Shown piece after piece: positions 16,564 to 26,923 of a stretch of 64,000 nt of DNA. The position numbers and the translations under genes are program-made. Every line of letters starts with the position of its first letter. Positions within the stretch are counted from its first letter, which is position 1. The stretch comes from JACDAN01 sp963847235. GTDB lineage: Bacteria; Actinomycetota; Thermoleophilia; Gaiellales; Gaiellaceae. The notes under the pieces are model-generated. The model ran no database searches. It was not told the origin of the DNA and saw only the letters and a list, made by a program, of their open reading frames with translations. The stretch covers positions 186,001 to 250,000 of the forward strand of contig CAWJYU010000009.1 in NCBI GenBank assembly GCA_963847235.1, given 5' to 3'.

Positions 16564-19500
16564 ATGCGGAAGCGACTTGTCTGTCTTGCTGCGGCTATAG
16601 CCGTGGCGGCGTTGATCGGTGCCTTCGGGGGATCGATCGGCGCGGAACAGGCTGCTGCAGGGCCGACGACACTTCCTGCGTGCGCGGCCGCTGACCTGGT
16701 CCCCGAGCTCGGGGCGGTGACGATCAACCAGGGACTCGGCTCCTACGCGAACGAGCGGCTTGCCCGCGGCAAGGAGACGCTCGTCCGCTTCTACCTCAAG
16801 CTCAAGTCCGTCGTCGGGACGCAGTGCAGCGGCTCGATCAACGTGATCAACACGTCCCCGAGCGCGCAGACACGGATGACGATCGTCGATCCCGACACGA
16901 CCGACGGTGATCCCGCGGGCGACCTCCCGAATCCGATTGCTCCCTACCAGACGTACCCGTCGGCGGGTCACCCGATCACGGCCAGCAGCGTCCAGGTCAA
17001 CTCGAACGCCGACCCGATCTTCGTCGTCCCCGCCTCGCGGGCGACCGCCTGCGACGCGACGTCGTGCGCGTTCACGGCCCCGTTCTCTCTCCGGTTCAAG
17101 GCGCGCATCTACTACACGACGAGCGCGAGCTCCACCCCGGCGCTCGTCGACTTCTCGACGATGCCGGCCTCGACGAACCCGATCACGGGGAACTTCAGCA
17201 AGCTGGCGAACGACCTGCGAATCCTCGTCATCCCGATGGGCGACGGCAGCCAGCTATACAGCACGCAGTTCCCGGCGGCGGCCAAGGCGGCGGTTCAGAG
17301 CGGCATGGACGCGCTCTCGCGGATGCTGCCGGTGCGGACGGGTGTGAGCAGCACGCTGCGCACGGCCGAGGGCGGCATCCGGTACTGGATCGACGACGCG
17401 GCGATGTTGGATCTGAAGGGGATCGCCGGCACATACCCGTCCGGGAGCACGAAGTTCTGCGGCACGCAGGGGAATTTCGACAACGGCATCAAGGCGAAGC
17501 TCGCCTGGTACCTGCAGACGTACAACTCGAACCCGGCGAACGCGCAGTATCCGGCCGACCGTGTCCTCGGCGTCGTCAGCAGCACGGTCAGCGACGGAAG
17601 CACCTCCTCGCTCGGCTGCGCCGAGGGGTTCGGATCGACGAATTCCCCGGAGGCGTGGGTGCGTGCGATCCCCGACGTGGCTGGTTCCCGGAACACGCCC
17701 GGCGTCCCCTCCATGACCGGAGCGCTGATCGCGCATGAGCTGCTGCACACGTTCGGCCAGGAGAACGTCGGGGGGCTACCGTCGCTCGTCCACTCGCCGA
17801 ACACCACGGCAGACGGGACGGCGCCCGACCGCGGCTACCACCTCACGAATCGCAGCTTCATCGCGAACGACCGCACCGCGCTCAACTTCGTCAGCACGAG
17901 CACGTCGCCCTGGAACAACAATACGACGCTCCTCGAGCTCGGCGCCTTCGGGCGTGCCCTCTGCAACCTCGGCGGCTCGTTCGTGAGCTTCGGCTGCACG
18001 GCGACGAACACGGTCGGTGTCGCGCCCGCAGGCGCCGGGACGGGGCACTTCGTCATCTCAGCGGTCACGAGTGGCACCGCTGCAACGACGGCCGTCACGA
18101 GCTCGCAGCTCCTGCGCCCGAACGACGTGTCGCTGGACGACCACCCGGTGCTCGAGGTGCCGTGCCTCACGGCGGCCTCGACCTACAACCTTTTGTTCTT
18201 CCATGGCGGAAGCAGCACGACTCAGTGCAACGTGCCCACGTCGACCCCGATCACCGGCGGAGGCGACGTCGGAGGAACGAGGGTGACGATCGCAGGCGCC
18301 TTCCCGTCACCTGGAGGCGTGACCAAGGTTCAGCTGCGCCAAGGCACGAACGTCCTCCACGAGGAGATCCTCCACCCGAGTGGGATCGAGATCACCGGCG
18401 TGAGCGCTGCCGCCGGGAGCACGCTCGAGCAGACTCACACGGTCACGACGACGCCGATCCCGCCCAAGATCGACATCTGCCTCGACGAAGACGAGTCGGG
18501 GAGCTTCGGCGATGACCACGCAACGCTCAGCTCGCTGATCAACCCGGACACGGGCACGCTCATCCCGGCCCTGAACGCAACCGGCGCGAACTACGCGACC
18601 TGCGTGATCGGATACCGCGATTTCGCGCAGAGCTCATGGGGCCAGGCAGGCGACTGGGTCTACAGGCGCCACGCCGACGTGACGCCCGGCGGCGGCGGGT
18701 TCCAGACGGGCGTACCCCTCCTGAGTGCCGGCGGCGGGGGCGATCTTCCGGAGGGCCAGCTGGAGAACCTGCACTACCTGGGGACCCCCTCGCACGGGGC
18801 GATCAACAGCAACGGCAACTTCACTCCCGACTTCGGGGCTCCGATCCTGGATGATCCCGAGGACACGCCCGCCGGCCGGCAGCCCACGTGGCGGTCGCAG
18901 GCGAGGCGCGTCGTGCTCCTCGCAACCGACGCGGAATGTCACGTGCAGGGCGACGCCGGCGGCTGGCCCGGCGATGCCGGCACGGCCGAGTGCGGCGACG
19001 ACGGCGTCGGCGCTGTCCGCTCAGAACATCACGGTCATCGGCCTGATCCCGAGCACTGCCAGTCCGATCGCCTGCGTCTCCGCGCTCGCGAACGGCACGG
19101 GCGGAAGCGTCCACTCGATGGGGACGAACAGCTCGACGCTCGTCAACGCGATGATGGCCGGCCTCGGCAACCTCGATGTGACCGTCGTGCCTTCAATCAC
19201 TTGCGATGAAGGGCTCTCCCTCTCCCTGTACCCCGAAGGCGCGCAGACCGTGGAGAGCGGCGAGCCCGTCTCTTGGGAGCAGACGTTCACCGTTGCGGAA
19301 GGCGCGAGCGGAGAGCTGACGTGCACGATCGAGTACCTCGTCGACGAGGTGGCGATCGACACGCAGACCATCAGCGTCCCCGTGGAAAACACGTCGACGA
19401 CGGAGCTCAGGGTCTCCGCGCAGAGCCCGGTCAAGGCTGACATGTTCCTCGAGTGCGACGAAGGGCAGCTGCCTGCCGGCGACGTGGCCATTCCCGCGTC

Positions 19501-20340
19501 GGCCGTGGTAGGCAACATCTCGACCTTCGTAGTCAACGCCGACACGACGAACGCCTGTGTGAAGGCGGACGGCTCGGATCCCGCGCTCTCGGTGTCCTTC
19601 ACCGACGGGGCGAGCCGGGAGATCATCGCGATCGACGGGAGCGGTACGTCAAGCGAGGGTGGCCAGCCGGCGACGGACGAGAGCCCGACGGCGTCGATCT
19701 ACGCGCCCGAGCTCAACTACCGGGACCCGGTGCACAAGCCGTTCGCGCTGAACGGCCAGGTCAGCGATCCGGAGGACGGGCCGCTGCTCCCGAACTGGAC
19801 GATTACAGGTCCCGCGGGAAGTGATCTCGGAAACGGCAGCAACGTCATCTCGGGGATCTACCGGCAATTTTGCGGACGTGCCGCCGCCCCTGGGCGGCTG
19901 GCCGCTTGGCGACTACACGGTCAGGATCTTCGCGACCGATTCGGACAGCCACACTTCGGAGACGACCGCGATCGTCCACGTCGTCGAGTACGTCTTCAGC
20001 GGGTTCCAGCCGCCAATCGATCCACTGCCGAACGTCAACTCGGGCCGGGTCGGAAGGACGTATCCGGTGAAGTGGCAGCTCACGGGATCAGACCGGAGCG
20101 TTCCTCAACGACCTCGGGCTCGTCGCGGCCATTCGGCACGCACAGACGAGCTGCACCTCGGGAGCCGTCCTCGACGCGATCGAGACGACTGCGACGGGCG
20201 GAACGGTTCTCCGCTACGACACCGCGTCGAACCAGTACGTCTACAACTGGCAGACCCCGAGCACGGTCGGCTGCTACGTGCTCTCGGTCCACTTCACCGA
20301 CGGCTCTACCTACGCCGCCTACTTCAATCTCACCAAGTAA
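16564..20340 (+). CDS. Large secreted zinc metalloprotease / VWA / PxKF protein, three frameshifts
   Basis: About 1,255 residues after correction, ATG 16564 preceded by GGGAGGGAGAG. A Sec signal peptide (MRKRLVCLAAAIAVAALIGA) leads. Zinc site HELLHTFGQEN (H391, E392, H395) resembles HExxHxxGxx(H/D) with Asn at the third-ligand position. From about residue 635, PKIDICLDEDESGSF is a VWA-type MIDAS (DxSxS). An Ig-like region follows, then a C-terminal module with PVKWQLTG and NQYVYNWQTPSTVGCYVLSV, the pattern of PxKF proteins. The frame changes near 19000, 19860 (NVISG then STGNFADVPP) and 20095 (LTGSD then AFLNDLGLVAA). Likely an extracellular protease or adhesin; the domain order is uncommon. 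Confidence 0.75.
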
Positions 20341-20350
20341 AGGAGGAAGG

Positions 20351-20812
20351 ATGAGGAAACGGATTGCTGGCATCGCGGCGCTCGCCGGCTTAGTCGCCCT
20401 CGCGCTCGGGATGCCGGGCGTCGGCACGACCGCGCCGAGGGAGTACTCCGGCAAGCCGTGCATGAACATCTTCGTCACGTCGCCGGGCTACACGTCGGCG
20501 ACGGGGGCGGCGGGCGAGAGGGCGACCTTCGCAGCGACATTGACGACTCCCGATGCCCCGAGTTGCGAAGGGGCCGTCTACACCGTCACCGTCACCCATT
20601 CGGGACAGACGAGCACGTTCACGTTTATCGGCGACGGTACGACCGACGAATGGCCGGTCAGCCTGACGATAGAGAACGCTCCGTCGGAGATCTGCGTCAG
20701 CGCGACGAGCCGGCCGAACAGCAAGAGCAACTCGGTCGCCGACCACGCACCCGATTCAGGGTGTCGGGTCATTCCGCTGTCGACCAGCGGCGGCGCGAGC
20801 GGCTTCGGTTAA
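20351..20812 (+). CDS. Small secreted protein
   Basis: 153 residues with signal peptide MRKRIAGIAALAGLVALALG, preceded by AAAGGAGGAAGG. The mature protein is Thr/Ser rich and predicted beta-sandwich (VYTVTVTHSGQTSTFTFIGD), with four cysteines that could form two disulfides. It starts 10 bases after the metalloprotease/VWA gene and shares its secreted character, so an accessory or partner role is likely (inference). The stop is three bases from the stop of the convergent cyclase gene. Confidence 0.75.
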   Translation: MRKRIAGIAALAGLVALALGMPGVGTTAPREYSGKPCMNIFVTSPGYTSATGAAGERATFAATLTTPDAPSCEGAVYTVTVTHSGQTSTFTFIGDGTTDEWPVSLTIENAPSEICVSATSRPNSKSNSVADHAPDSGCRVIPLSTSGGASGFG

Positions 20813-20815
20813 CCA

Positions 20816-23800
20816 CTATGCGAGAGCGCGGGCGCGCGCCGTCGTCTCGTCGGCCCGCTCGCGCTCTCCTGCCTTCTCCCACGCCTCGGCCGCGATCGCG
20901 AGCGCGTCGGAGGCGAGAGATGCGGCGTCCACGTCCAGGAAGAGCGCCGCGGCCTCCTCGGCCCTCGCGGCCGCCTCGTCGAACTGCCCCTGACCCAGCC
21001 GAATCGCCGCGATCGCCTGGATCGCGTCCGCGGTGGCGAGCGGATGCTTGATCGCCCGGGCAAGCTCGAGCGCCTTCTGGGCGTTCACGAGCGCCTCGTC
21101 TAGCTCGCCCGCGTGGACGAGCGTTTCCGCGAGGGTCGCGTACCCGAGCGCGCGTCCGGCGCCGTGACCGACGCGCTCGAACTCGTCGATCGCACGTCTC
21201 AGCGACGTGGTGGCCTCGGAGAGGAGCTCCCGGTGCATGTTGACGATCCCAAGGTTGATCAGGCAGCCGCCGATCTCCTCGACGTTGCCGATCTGCTCGG
21301 CGAGCCCGAGGCCCTGCTCGAGTGCCTCCGCAGCCTCGTCGAGACGCCCGAGCTGTCGGTAGGCGTCGCCGATGATCCGCAGCGTCGTCGTCAGGCCGCG
21401 TTGGTCTTCGTGCTCCTCGAGGATCTCGCGCGCCTCGAGGCCGTAGGCGAGCGCGTCCTCGAAGTTCCCCTTGACCGTCAGGGCCCGTGCCAGCTGCAGG
21501 AGCAACAGTCCGACGACGGGAGACTGCCGTGACGGCGCGGCCTCGAGACCCGCCTCCAGCACGTCGATCGCCTGGTTGACGCGCCCCGCGATGGCAAGGC
21601 AGCGTCCCTGCTCGAGCCAGAGCACGGTGAGGTCTGCACCTTTCAGCTCTTCATGCGTGAAGGCGTCGTTCGCAACCTCGAGCGCCTCCTCGTACCTGCC
21701 CTGCTTCTGGAGCGTCGACACCATCCCGCTCCAGGCTCGAATGTCGCTCGTCGCATCCGTGACGGTCCCGTAAAGCTTCATGGCTTCCTCGTACGCGCCG
21801 ACGAACTCGTGCAGGTCGGCAAGGCTCAGGTTGATCGCGGGCAGACGGTCGGCGACGGTCTCGTCGCCGGCCGCGAGCTCGGCGGCGTGCTGGAAGTGAA
21901 GGATCGCCTCGTCGTTCGCGAACAGCCGCCTCGCCCGCTCGCCGGCGCGGATCAGGTAGTTGATCGCCTTCGCTCCGGCCTCGCCCAGGTAGAGGTGGCG
22001 CGCAAGGAGATCGATGATCTCGTCGCCGGCTCCGTACATCGCCTCCGCGACCTCCGCGACCTGCCGGTGCAGGTCACGGCGCCGCCTGCGGAGGAGGCGC
22101 GAGTACGCGACGTCCTGCACGAGCGCGTGGTGGAAGATCAGGCAGACGGTCGCCGTCGCCGTCCAGGGAGTCCAGGAACCCGGCCGTCACGAGCCGATCG
22201 ACAGCGGCCTCCAGTCCTGGCGCGTTCGTCACTTCCTTCAGAAGCGAAACCTGCACGCGCCGTCCGATCACGGAAGCGGTTTGCAGGATCGCCGCGTCGG
22301 CCCGGGAGAGCAGGTCGATTCGAGATGCGAGGAGCTCCTCGATCGTGGGCGGCACCGCCTCGGCGTCCCAGCCGGGCTTTGTTCGCCAGACGCCGTTCCG
22401 GCGCGTGAGGCTCCCAGTCTCCTGCAGCGACCGCAAGAGCTCCTCGACGAAGAGCGGATTGCCGGCCGTCCGGTCACGGACGAGTGCGCCAAAGCCGTCC
22501 TCGACGTGGCCTCCAAGCAGGCTGCGTACGAGCGCTCCCACGCCTTCCTCGTCGAGAGGCTCGAGGTCGATCGCCCGCCGAGGCAGGTCCCCGGCGATCT
22601 CGATCAACGCCGGTTCAGCTTCCGGGCGGGCGATCAGATAGAGGGCGAGCGGTTCCCGCTCGCACAGCTGCACGAGCTCGCGCGTCAGCTCGGCGGAGGA
22701 GCCGTCGAGCCAGTGCACATCCTCGACGGCGAGCACCAGCGGCCGCTCCTTCGCCAGCGCGACGAGCGTCGTGGCAAACGCGCCGTAGAGACCGCGACGG
22801 AACGCCTCTGGCTCCAGGGCCGCGACCTGCTCGGTGACGCCGGGCAGCCCCAACAGGCGGGAGAAGAAGGGGAGCGCCGTGGGGGCGCCCGAATGCTCGA
22901 GCGTCTCGGCGAGGAGGCGTTGCGACTGCTCCGGGGCGTCCTCGGGCCTGAGCCCGGCGAGCGACCGGACGAGCTCCGCGTACGGCCAGTAGGCGAGCGC
23001 GGCACCGTACGAGAGGCACCGCGTCTGCAGCCACCGGACGCCGAGCTCCTCGGCCCGCGCCTCGACCGCCTCGCTCAGACGAGACTTCCCGACTCCCGGC
23101 TCGCCTGTGACCGTGACGAGGCCCCCGCGACCGTCACTGAGCGCGGCGAGGATGTCGCCGACGGCGGTTAGCTCGCGGTCCCGCCCGACGAGGGCGCCGC
23201 CCCGGTGGCCGCCGCGCGGCCCCCGAACCTTCCGACGGCCGAGCAGGCGCCAGGCAGGCACGGCCTCCGCAATTCCTTTCAGCGTCAACTCCCCGACCGC
23301 CTCGAACTCGAACAGATCCTCGGTCAACTTCTTCGTCAGCTCGCTGACGTACGTCTCGCCGGACGGCGCGGCCGACTCGAGCCGTTGAGCAAGGATCACT
23401 GAGTCCCCGAGGACCGCGTAGTCCATCCTCGCCTCGCTGCCGACGATCCTGGCGATTCCGTGTCCGGAGTTCACCCCCACGTGAAGCGTGAGCTCGGCCT
23501 CGTAGGGAAGCTCGCCCGAGAGCCGGTCGAGTGCTGCGTGCATCTCGAGGGCGACCATGAGCGCCCGGGCGGCGTCGTCCTCATGTGTGACCGGCGCGCC
23601 GAAGAGGGCAAGCAGCGCATCGCCCGCGAACTTTTCGACGTAGCCCTCGTAGCGACCGACGATACTGCTGAGACTCGTAATCACCGGGTCGATCACCTCG
23701 AGCAGTTGCTCGGGGTCGAGCCGGTCGGCCAGCTGCGTGAACCCCGAGACGTCGCCGAAAAGGGCGGTGATCAGGCGTCGCTCTTCCGGCATCTCGCCGC

Positions 23801-24068
23801 CGGCCTCGATCAGCTGGTCGGCGACCTGGCCCGCGACGAAGCTCCGGAGCGTCTCCGCGACGTGATCTTCGGGCTCCGTGGCAGCCGGGGTTTTCCCGGC
23901 CGGCTGTGCCGGCGCCCCGCAGTGGCCGCAGAACTTCATCCCGGAGGAGTTCTCGCCGCCGCAGCTCGTGCACGTCCAGTTTGTCGCGGCTTGCGCCCCG
24001 CAGTGGCCGCAGAAGCGCATCCCCTCTGGGTTTTCGCCGCCGCACGATTCACACGTCCAGATCGCCAT
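20816..24068 (-). CDS. Adenylate/guanylate cyclase-ATPase-TPR regulator, one frameshift
   Basis: About 1,084 residues after correction. From ATG 24068: two zinc ribbons (CESCGG..CGHCG, repeated as CTSCGG..CGHCG) in residues 1-55; class III cyclase domain (ITALFGDVSGFTQLADRL, YVEKFAGDALLALFG); STAND-type ATPase (VTGEPGVGKSRLSE); then TPR repeats rich in DEAAEAL. Bases 22150-22162 break the frame: SLDGDGD is followed in another frame by VCLIFHHALVQDVAYSRLLR. Such proteins are predicted ligand-sensing regulators; whether this cyclase domain makes cAMP is unknown. A TTG at 24098 is an alternative start. Its relative at 32505-35726 is intact. Confidence 0.85.
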
Positions 24069-24150
24069 GGCCGCGAGACTCAGTGTAGGGCGGCCCAACC
24101 ATCAGGGCCAGCGTGGACGGGCTTGCGTTCGCCGCGAGCGTACCCCTCGA

Positions 24151-24534
24151 CGCGGCGACTGGCGCGGCCGGCAGGCAGCCGCGATCCACGTCGTTCCGGC
24201 GCAGGGCCAGTCGTGGGACACGGAGTGTGACCTCAGGGTCGACGACCACGTGGATCCACTCGGCGAGCTGGGCCGCCTACTCGACCTCCACGAGGGCTAC
24301 ACGGCGCTCGGCGAGGTGGACGACAGCGCCGCAATCGCACGGAGAACCGGCCTAGCGGAGCTCGACGTCCACTTCGCGGAGCTGTTCGACGCGGCTCGCG
24401 CGGGTGAGTTCGAACGAGGCCGCGCACTCGTCGCCGAGCTCGTGCGGCAGGACGAGCGCTGGCACGCATACCTGCGTGCGTTGGCCGACCTCGAGTACCT
24501 CCCCAACGCCGCCGAGCTGCTGACCGAGGAGTAG
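24151..24534 (+). pseudogene. C-terminal remnant of a DUF1028 protein
   Basis: Reads GDWRGRQAAAIHVVPAQGQS, then ECDLRVDDHVDPLGELGRLL and LHEGYTALGEVDDSAAIARR, to a stop after AAELLTEE. This matches the last 125 residues of the DUF1028 protein at 14652-15487 (GDWRGRQAAGIRVVPAQGQR). The catalytic N-terminal half is absent and no start signal fits. It sits upstream of and divergent from the cyclase regulator, probably as a leftover of duplication or rearrangement. Confidence 0.72.
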
Positions 24535-24543
24535 GCTGAAGGC

Positions 24544-25113
24544 ATGGCGGTCGCAGCCCCCGACCGGCTCCACTACACGCCGAGCGACGAGGCGAACGAG
24601 CTGATCGCGCGCGATCCGCTGGCGCTGCTGATCGGTTTCGCGCTCGACCAGCAGGTGACGGTGCCGACGGCATTCCTGGGACCGTGGAAGCTGAAGGAGC
24701 GGCTCGGCACGCTGGACGCCGCCGAGATCGCGCACATGGATCCCGACCGGCTCGAAGGAGCGTTCCGCGAGAAGCCGGCCGTGCACCGCTTCCCCGGCGC
24801 GATGGCGACGCGCGTCCGCGACCTCGCCGCCCACGTCGAGGAGGAGTACGGCGGCGACGCGTCGCGGCTCTGGTCGGAGGCCGCCGACTCGGCCGAGCTC
24901 CGCCGCCGGATCGCCGCGCTGCCCGGCTTCGGCGAGATGAAGATCAAGGCGCTCTCGGCGGTGCTCTACAAGCGCTTCGGCGTCGAGGCGGCTCGCGAGC
25001 TGACGCCGTAGCACCCGACACTCGGCGACGTGGACTCGCCCGAGGCGCTCGAGCACTACCAGGCGCTGAAGCGGGAGCACAAGGCAAAGATGCGCGCGCA
25101 GCGCGGCGCTTGA
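24544..25113 (+). CDS. HhH-GPD-type base-excision repair protein with internal TAG
   Basis: The frame from ATG 24544 encodes 155 residues (DPLALLIGFALDQQVTVPTA, RIAALPGFGEMKIKALSAVL) typical of short actinobacterial HhH-GPD proteins; the GFGEMKIKA hairpin resembles the helix-hairpin-helix DNA contact. It stops at TAG 25009-25011, but the same frame continues HPTLGDVDSPEALEHYQALK and KMRAQRGA to TGA 25113, the usual C-terminus of this family. That TGA overlaps the Nudix TTG start, as expected for a real gene end. So the TAG is probably a sequence error or recent nonsense mutation (GAG or CAG to TAG). The usual catalytic Asp of HhH-GPD glycosylases is not obvious. Confidence 0.8.
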
Positions 25114-25901
25114 GAGACCGCCCCGGCGTCATCGTCTACGTCACCCGCGCGGCCCCGTTCGAGTGGGAGCTGCTGCTGTTCGACGTCGTCGGCGAACCGG
25201 GCTACGAGTCGATCGTCCCGGGAGGCGGGATCGAGCAGGGCGAGACGCCGGAGGATGCCGGGGTGCGGGAGGTGCTCGAGGAAACTGGTCTCGAGGTGCG
25301 GATTCTTCGCGAGCTCGGTGTCGACGAGGGGACGCATTTCTTCCAGGCGATGCCCGTCGAGCCCGCCGAGGACGAGTGGTTTCTGGGTGACGACGAGGTG
25401 CGGTGCTACTGGGCGCCGCTCGACGGCGAGGTCGCCGTCTGGGGGAGGCGCGGCGAACTCCTCCCCGGACTCAAACGGCAGCGCGTGGTGGCCTACATCA
25501 CGCGCGAGTCTGCGCGGGGTCGCGAGCTGCTCGTCTTCGAGATCCCGGCCGAGCCGGGCTCGGGCGTCCAGGTGCCGGCCGGGCGCCTCGATCCCGGCGA
25601 GGAGCTCGAGCCGGCGCTCATCCGCGAGATCGAGGAGGAGTCGGGCCTCACCGGTTTACGGCTGTTGCGTGAGCTGCCGGGATTCGAGGAGCACTACCCG
25701 ACGAGATATGAGAACCACGGCTTCCACCTCGTCCCGACCGAGGAGCTCCCCGACGAATGGGATCACGTCGTCCAGGGCGACGGCGACGACGCCGGCTTCA
25801 TCTTCCGGTTCCGCTGGGAGGTGATCGAGCCGGGCATGCGCCTCTTCAATCGGCGCAATCCTGTGATCCATCGGCTGCTGGAAAACCCTGGTCTTGACTG
25901 A
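25110..25901 (+). CDS. Tandem Nudix hydrolase-like protein
   Basis: 263 residues with two Nudix domains. Box 1 is GGGIEQGETPEDAGVREVLE then ETGL; box 2 is GRLDPGEELEPALIREIEEE then SGL; both fit GX5EX7REUXEEXGU. The Glu pairs that bind Mg2+ are kept in both. Substrates (nucleoside diphosphate derivatives) are unknown. TTG 25110 overlaps the TGA of the HhH-GPD gene (TTGA), pairing a base-excision protein with a putative nucleotide-pool hydrolase. The N-terminal domain begins almost at the start codon (RDRPGVIVYVTRA). Confidence 0.87.
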   Translation: MRDRPGVIVYVTRAAPFEWELLLFDVVGEPGYESIVPGGGIEQGETPEDAGVREVLEETGLEVRILRELGVDEGTHFFQAMPVEPAEDEWFLGDDEVRCYWAPLDGEVAVWGRRGELLPGLKRQRVVAYITRESARGRELLVFEIPAEPGSGVQVPAGRLDPGEELEPALIREIEEESGLTGLRLLRELPGFEEHYPTRYENHGFHLVPTEELPDEWDHVVQGDGDDAGFIFRFRWEVIEPGMRLFNRRNPVIHRLLENPGLD

Positions 25902-25922
25902 TTTCGACCGATATTGGACAAT
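25894..25922 (+). promoter_or_regulatory. Candidate sigma-70 promoter
   Basis: TTGACT at 25894-25899 is followed by exactly 17 bases and GACAAT at 25917-25922. It overlaps the end of the Nudix gene and lies about 40 bases before the start of the secreted protein at 25965. Confidence 0.55.
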
Positions 25923-25964
25923 CGCTCGGCCCAGGCAAGGTCATTCGACATAAGGAGAAGCCAC

Positions 25965-26666
25965 ATGCGAAGGCTGCTCGTCGTCCTTGCCGCTGCATCA
26001 CTGATTGGAGTTTTCCTCGCTCCGACTGCGGCATCAGCACAGAATGCCCACGTCTTCCCGCCGAACGCACACCCCTTCGGGGCGAGCTACGGCGAATGGC
26101 AGGCGAGGTGGTTCGAATGGTTCATCGAGATCCCAGCGCCTGTCAACCCGCTCTTCGACGAAACGGGAGCGCTTTGCGGCACCAACCAGAGCGGTCCGGT
26201 CTGGTTCCTGGCGCCCGTTGCGCATCCGGGGACCACGACGCGGGCGTGCACGGTCCCCACGGGCACCGGTCTGTTCGTACTAGGCCTCGGAAACGAGTGC
26301 TCGAATGTCGAGCCGCCTCCGTTCTTCGGCGCGACCGAGGCCGAGCTGCGCACCTGCGCCGCTGCAGGACTCGAGGCGTTCTTCGGGGACGCCACACAAT
26401 CGATCACCGTTGACGGTGTCACCGTGTCCGGCCTCGACCGCTATCGGACGCAGACGCCGCTGTTCGGCTACACGCTCCCGCCGGACAACTTGTACGGCCT
26501 GCCGCCCGCAAATGCGCTGGCGGTCTCGGACGGCACGGCAGTCATTGTCAGGCCGCTACCGCCGGGCGACCACAGGATCGTGGTCCACATCGAAGCACCC
26601 GCCGCAGGGGGAACGATCGATGCTGTCTACAACCTCACCGTCGTGCCCCGCGGGCACTTCGACTGA
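25965..26666 (+). CDS. Secreted protein of unknown function
   Basis: 233 residues from ATG 25965, with AAGGAG upstream. The signal peptide is MRRLLVVLAAASLIGVFLAP then TAASA|QN. The mature protein has a conserved-looking aromatic patch (YGEWQARWFEWFIEIPAP) and four cysteines. No catalytic motif is recognised. It has its own promoter candidate and a stem-loop follows, so it is probably monocistronic. Confidence 0.78.
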   Translation: MRRLLVVLAAASLIGVFLAPTAASAQNAHVFPPNAHPFGASYGEWQARWFEWFIEIPAPVNPLFDETGALCGTNQSGPVWFLAPVAHPGTTTRACTVPTGTGLFVLGLGNECSNVEPPPFFGATEAELRTCAAAGLEAFFGDATQSITVDGVTVSGLDRYRTQTPLFGYTLPPDNLYGLPPANALAVSDGTAVIVRPLPPGDHRIVVHIEAPAAGGTIDAVYNLTVVPRGHFD

Positions 26667-26683
26667 GGTCTAACGAGAACGAG

Positions 26684-26736
26684 GGAGGGCGACTCCGCCA
26701 TCACGGCCGATAAGAGCCGGGTGAGGGTCGCCCTCC
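26684..26736 (+). terminator. Stem-loop after secreted-protein gene
   Basis: GGAGGGCGAC (26684-26693) and GTCGCCCTCC (26727-26736) are perfect 10-base complements separated by 33 bases. A competing pair TCACGGC (26701-26707) and GCCGTGA (26739-26745) overlaps it. No U-tract follows. Terminator function is likely from position; an attenuator is possible. Confidence 0.5.
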
Positions 26737-26923
26737 TCGCCGTGATCGGGATCGCTCCTCGTCGGCGCCGACCCGCGCTGGTCGAACGAGCAGCTCCGCG
26801 CACTGAAGCGTGTGCCCGGATCGGCGTTCGAGGTCGTGGACACGAGCAACCTCCGCCCTCCTGACCCCTTGAGTCCGTCCAGCGGACGTGCTTTGCTCTA
26901 TTCAGAGAGGGGGTCGTCACCGC

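Noticed and set aside
25009..25011. TAG as a recoded sense codon (pyrrolysine-like)
   Set aside because: Other genes here end normally in TAG (for example at 28491 and 42222), and no recoding machinery is seen. Error or mutation is simpler.
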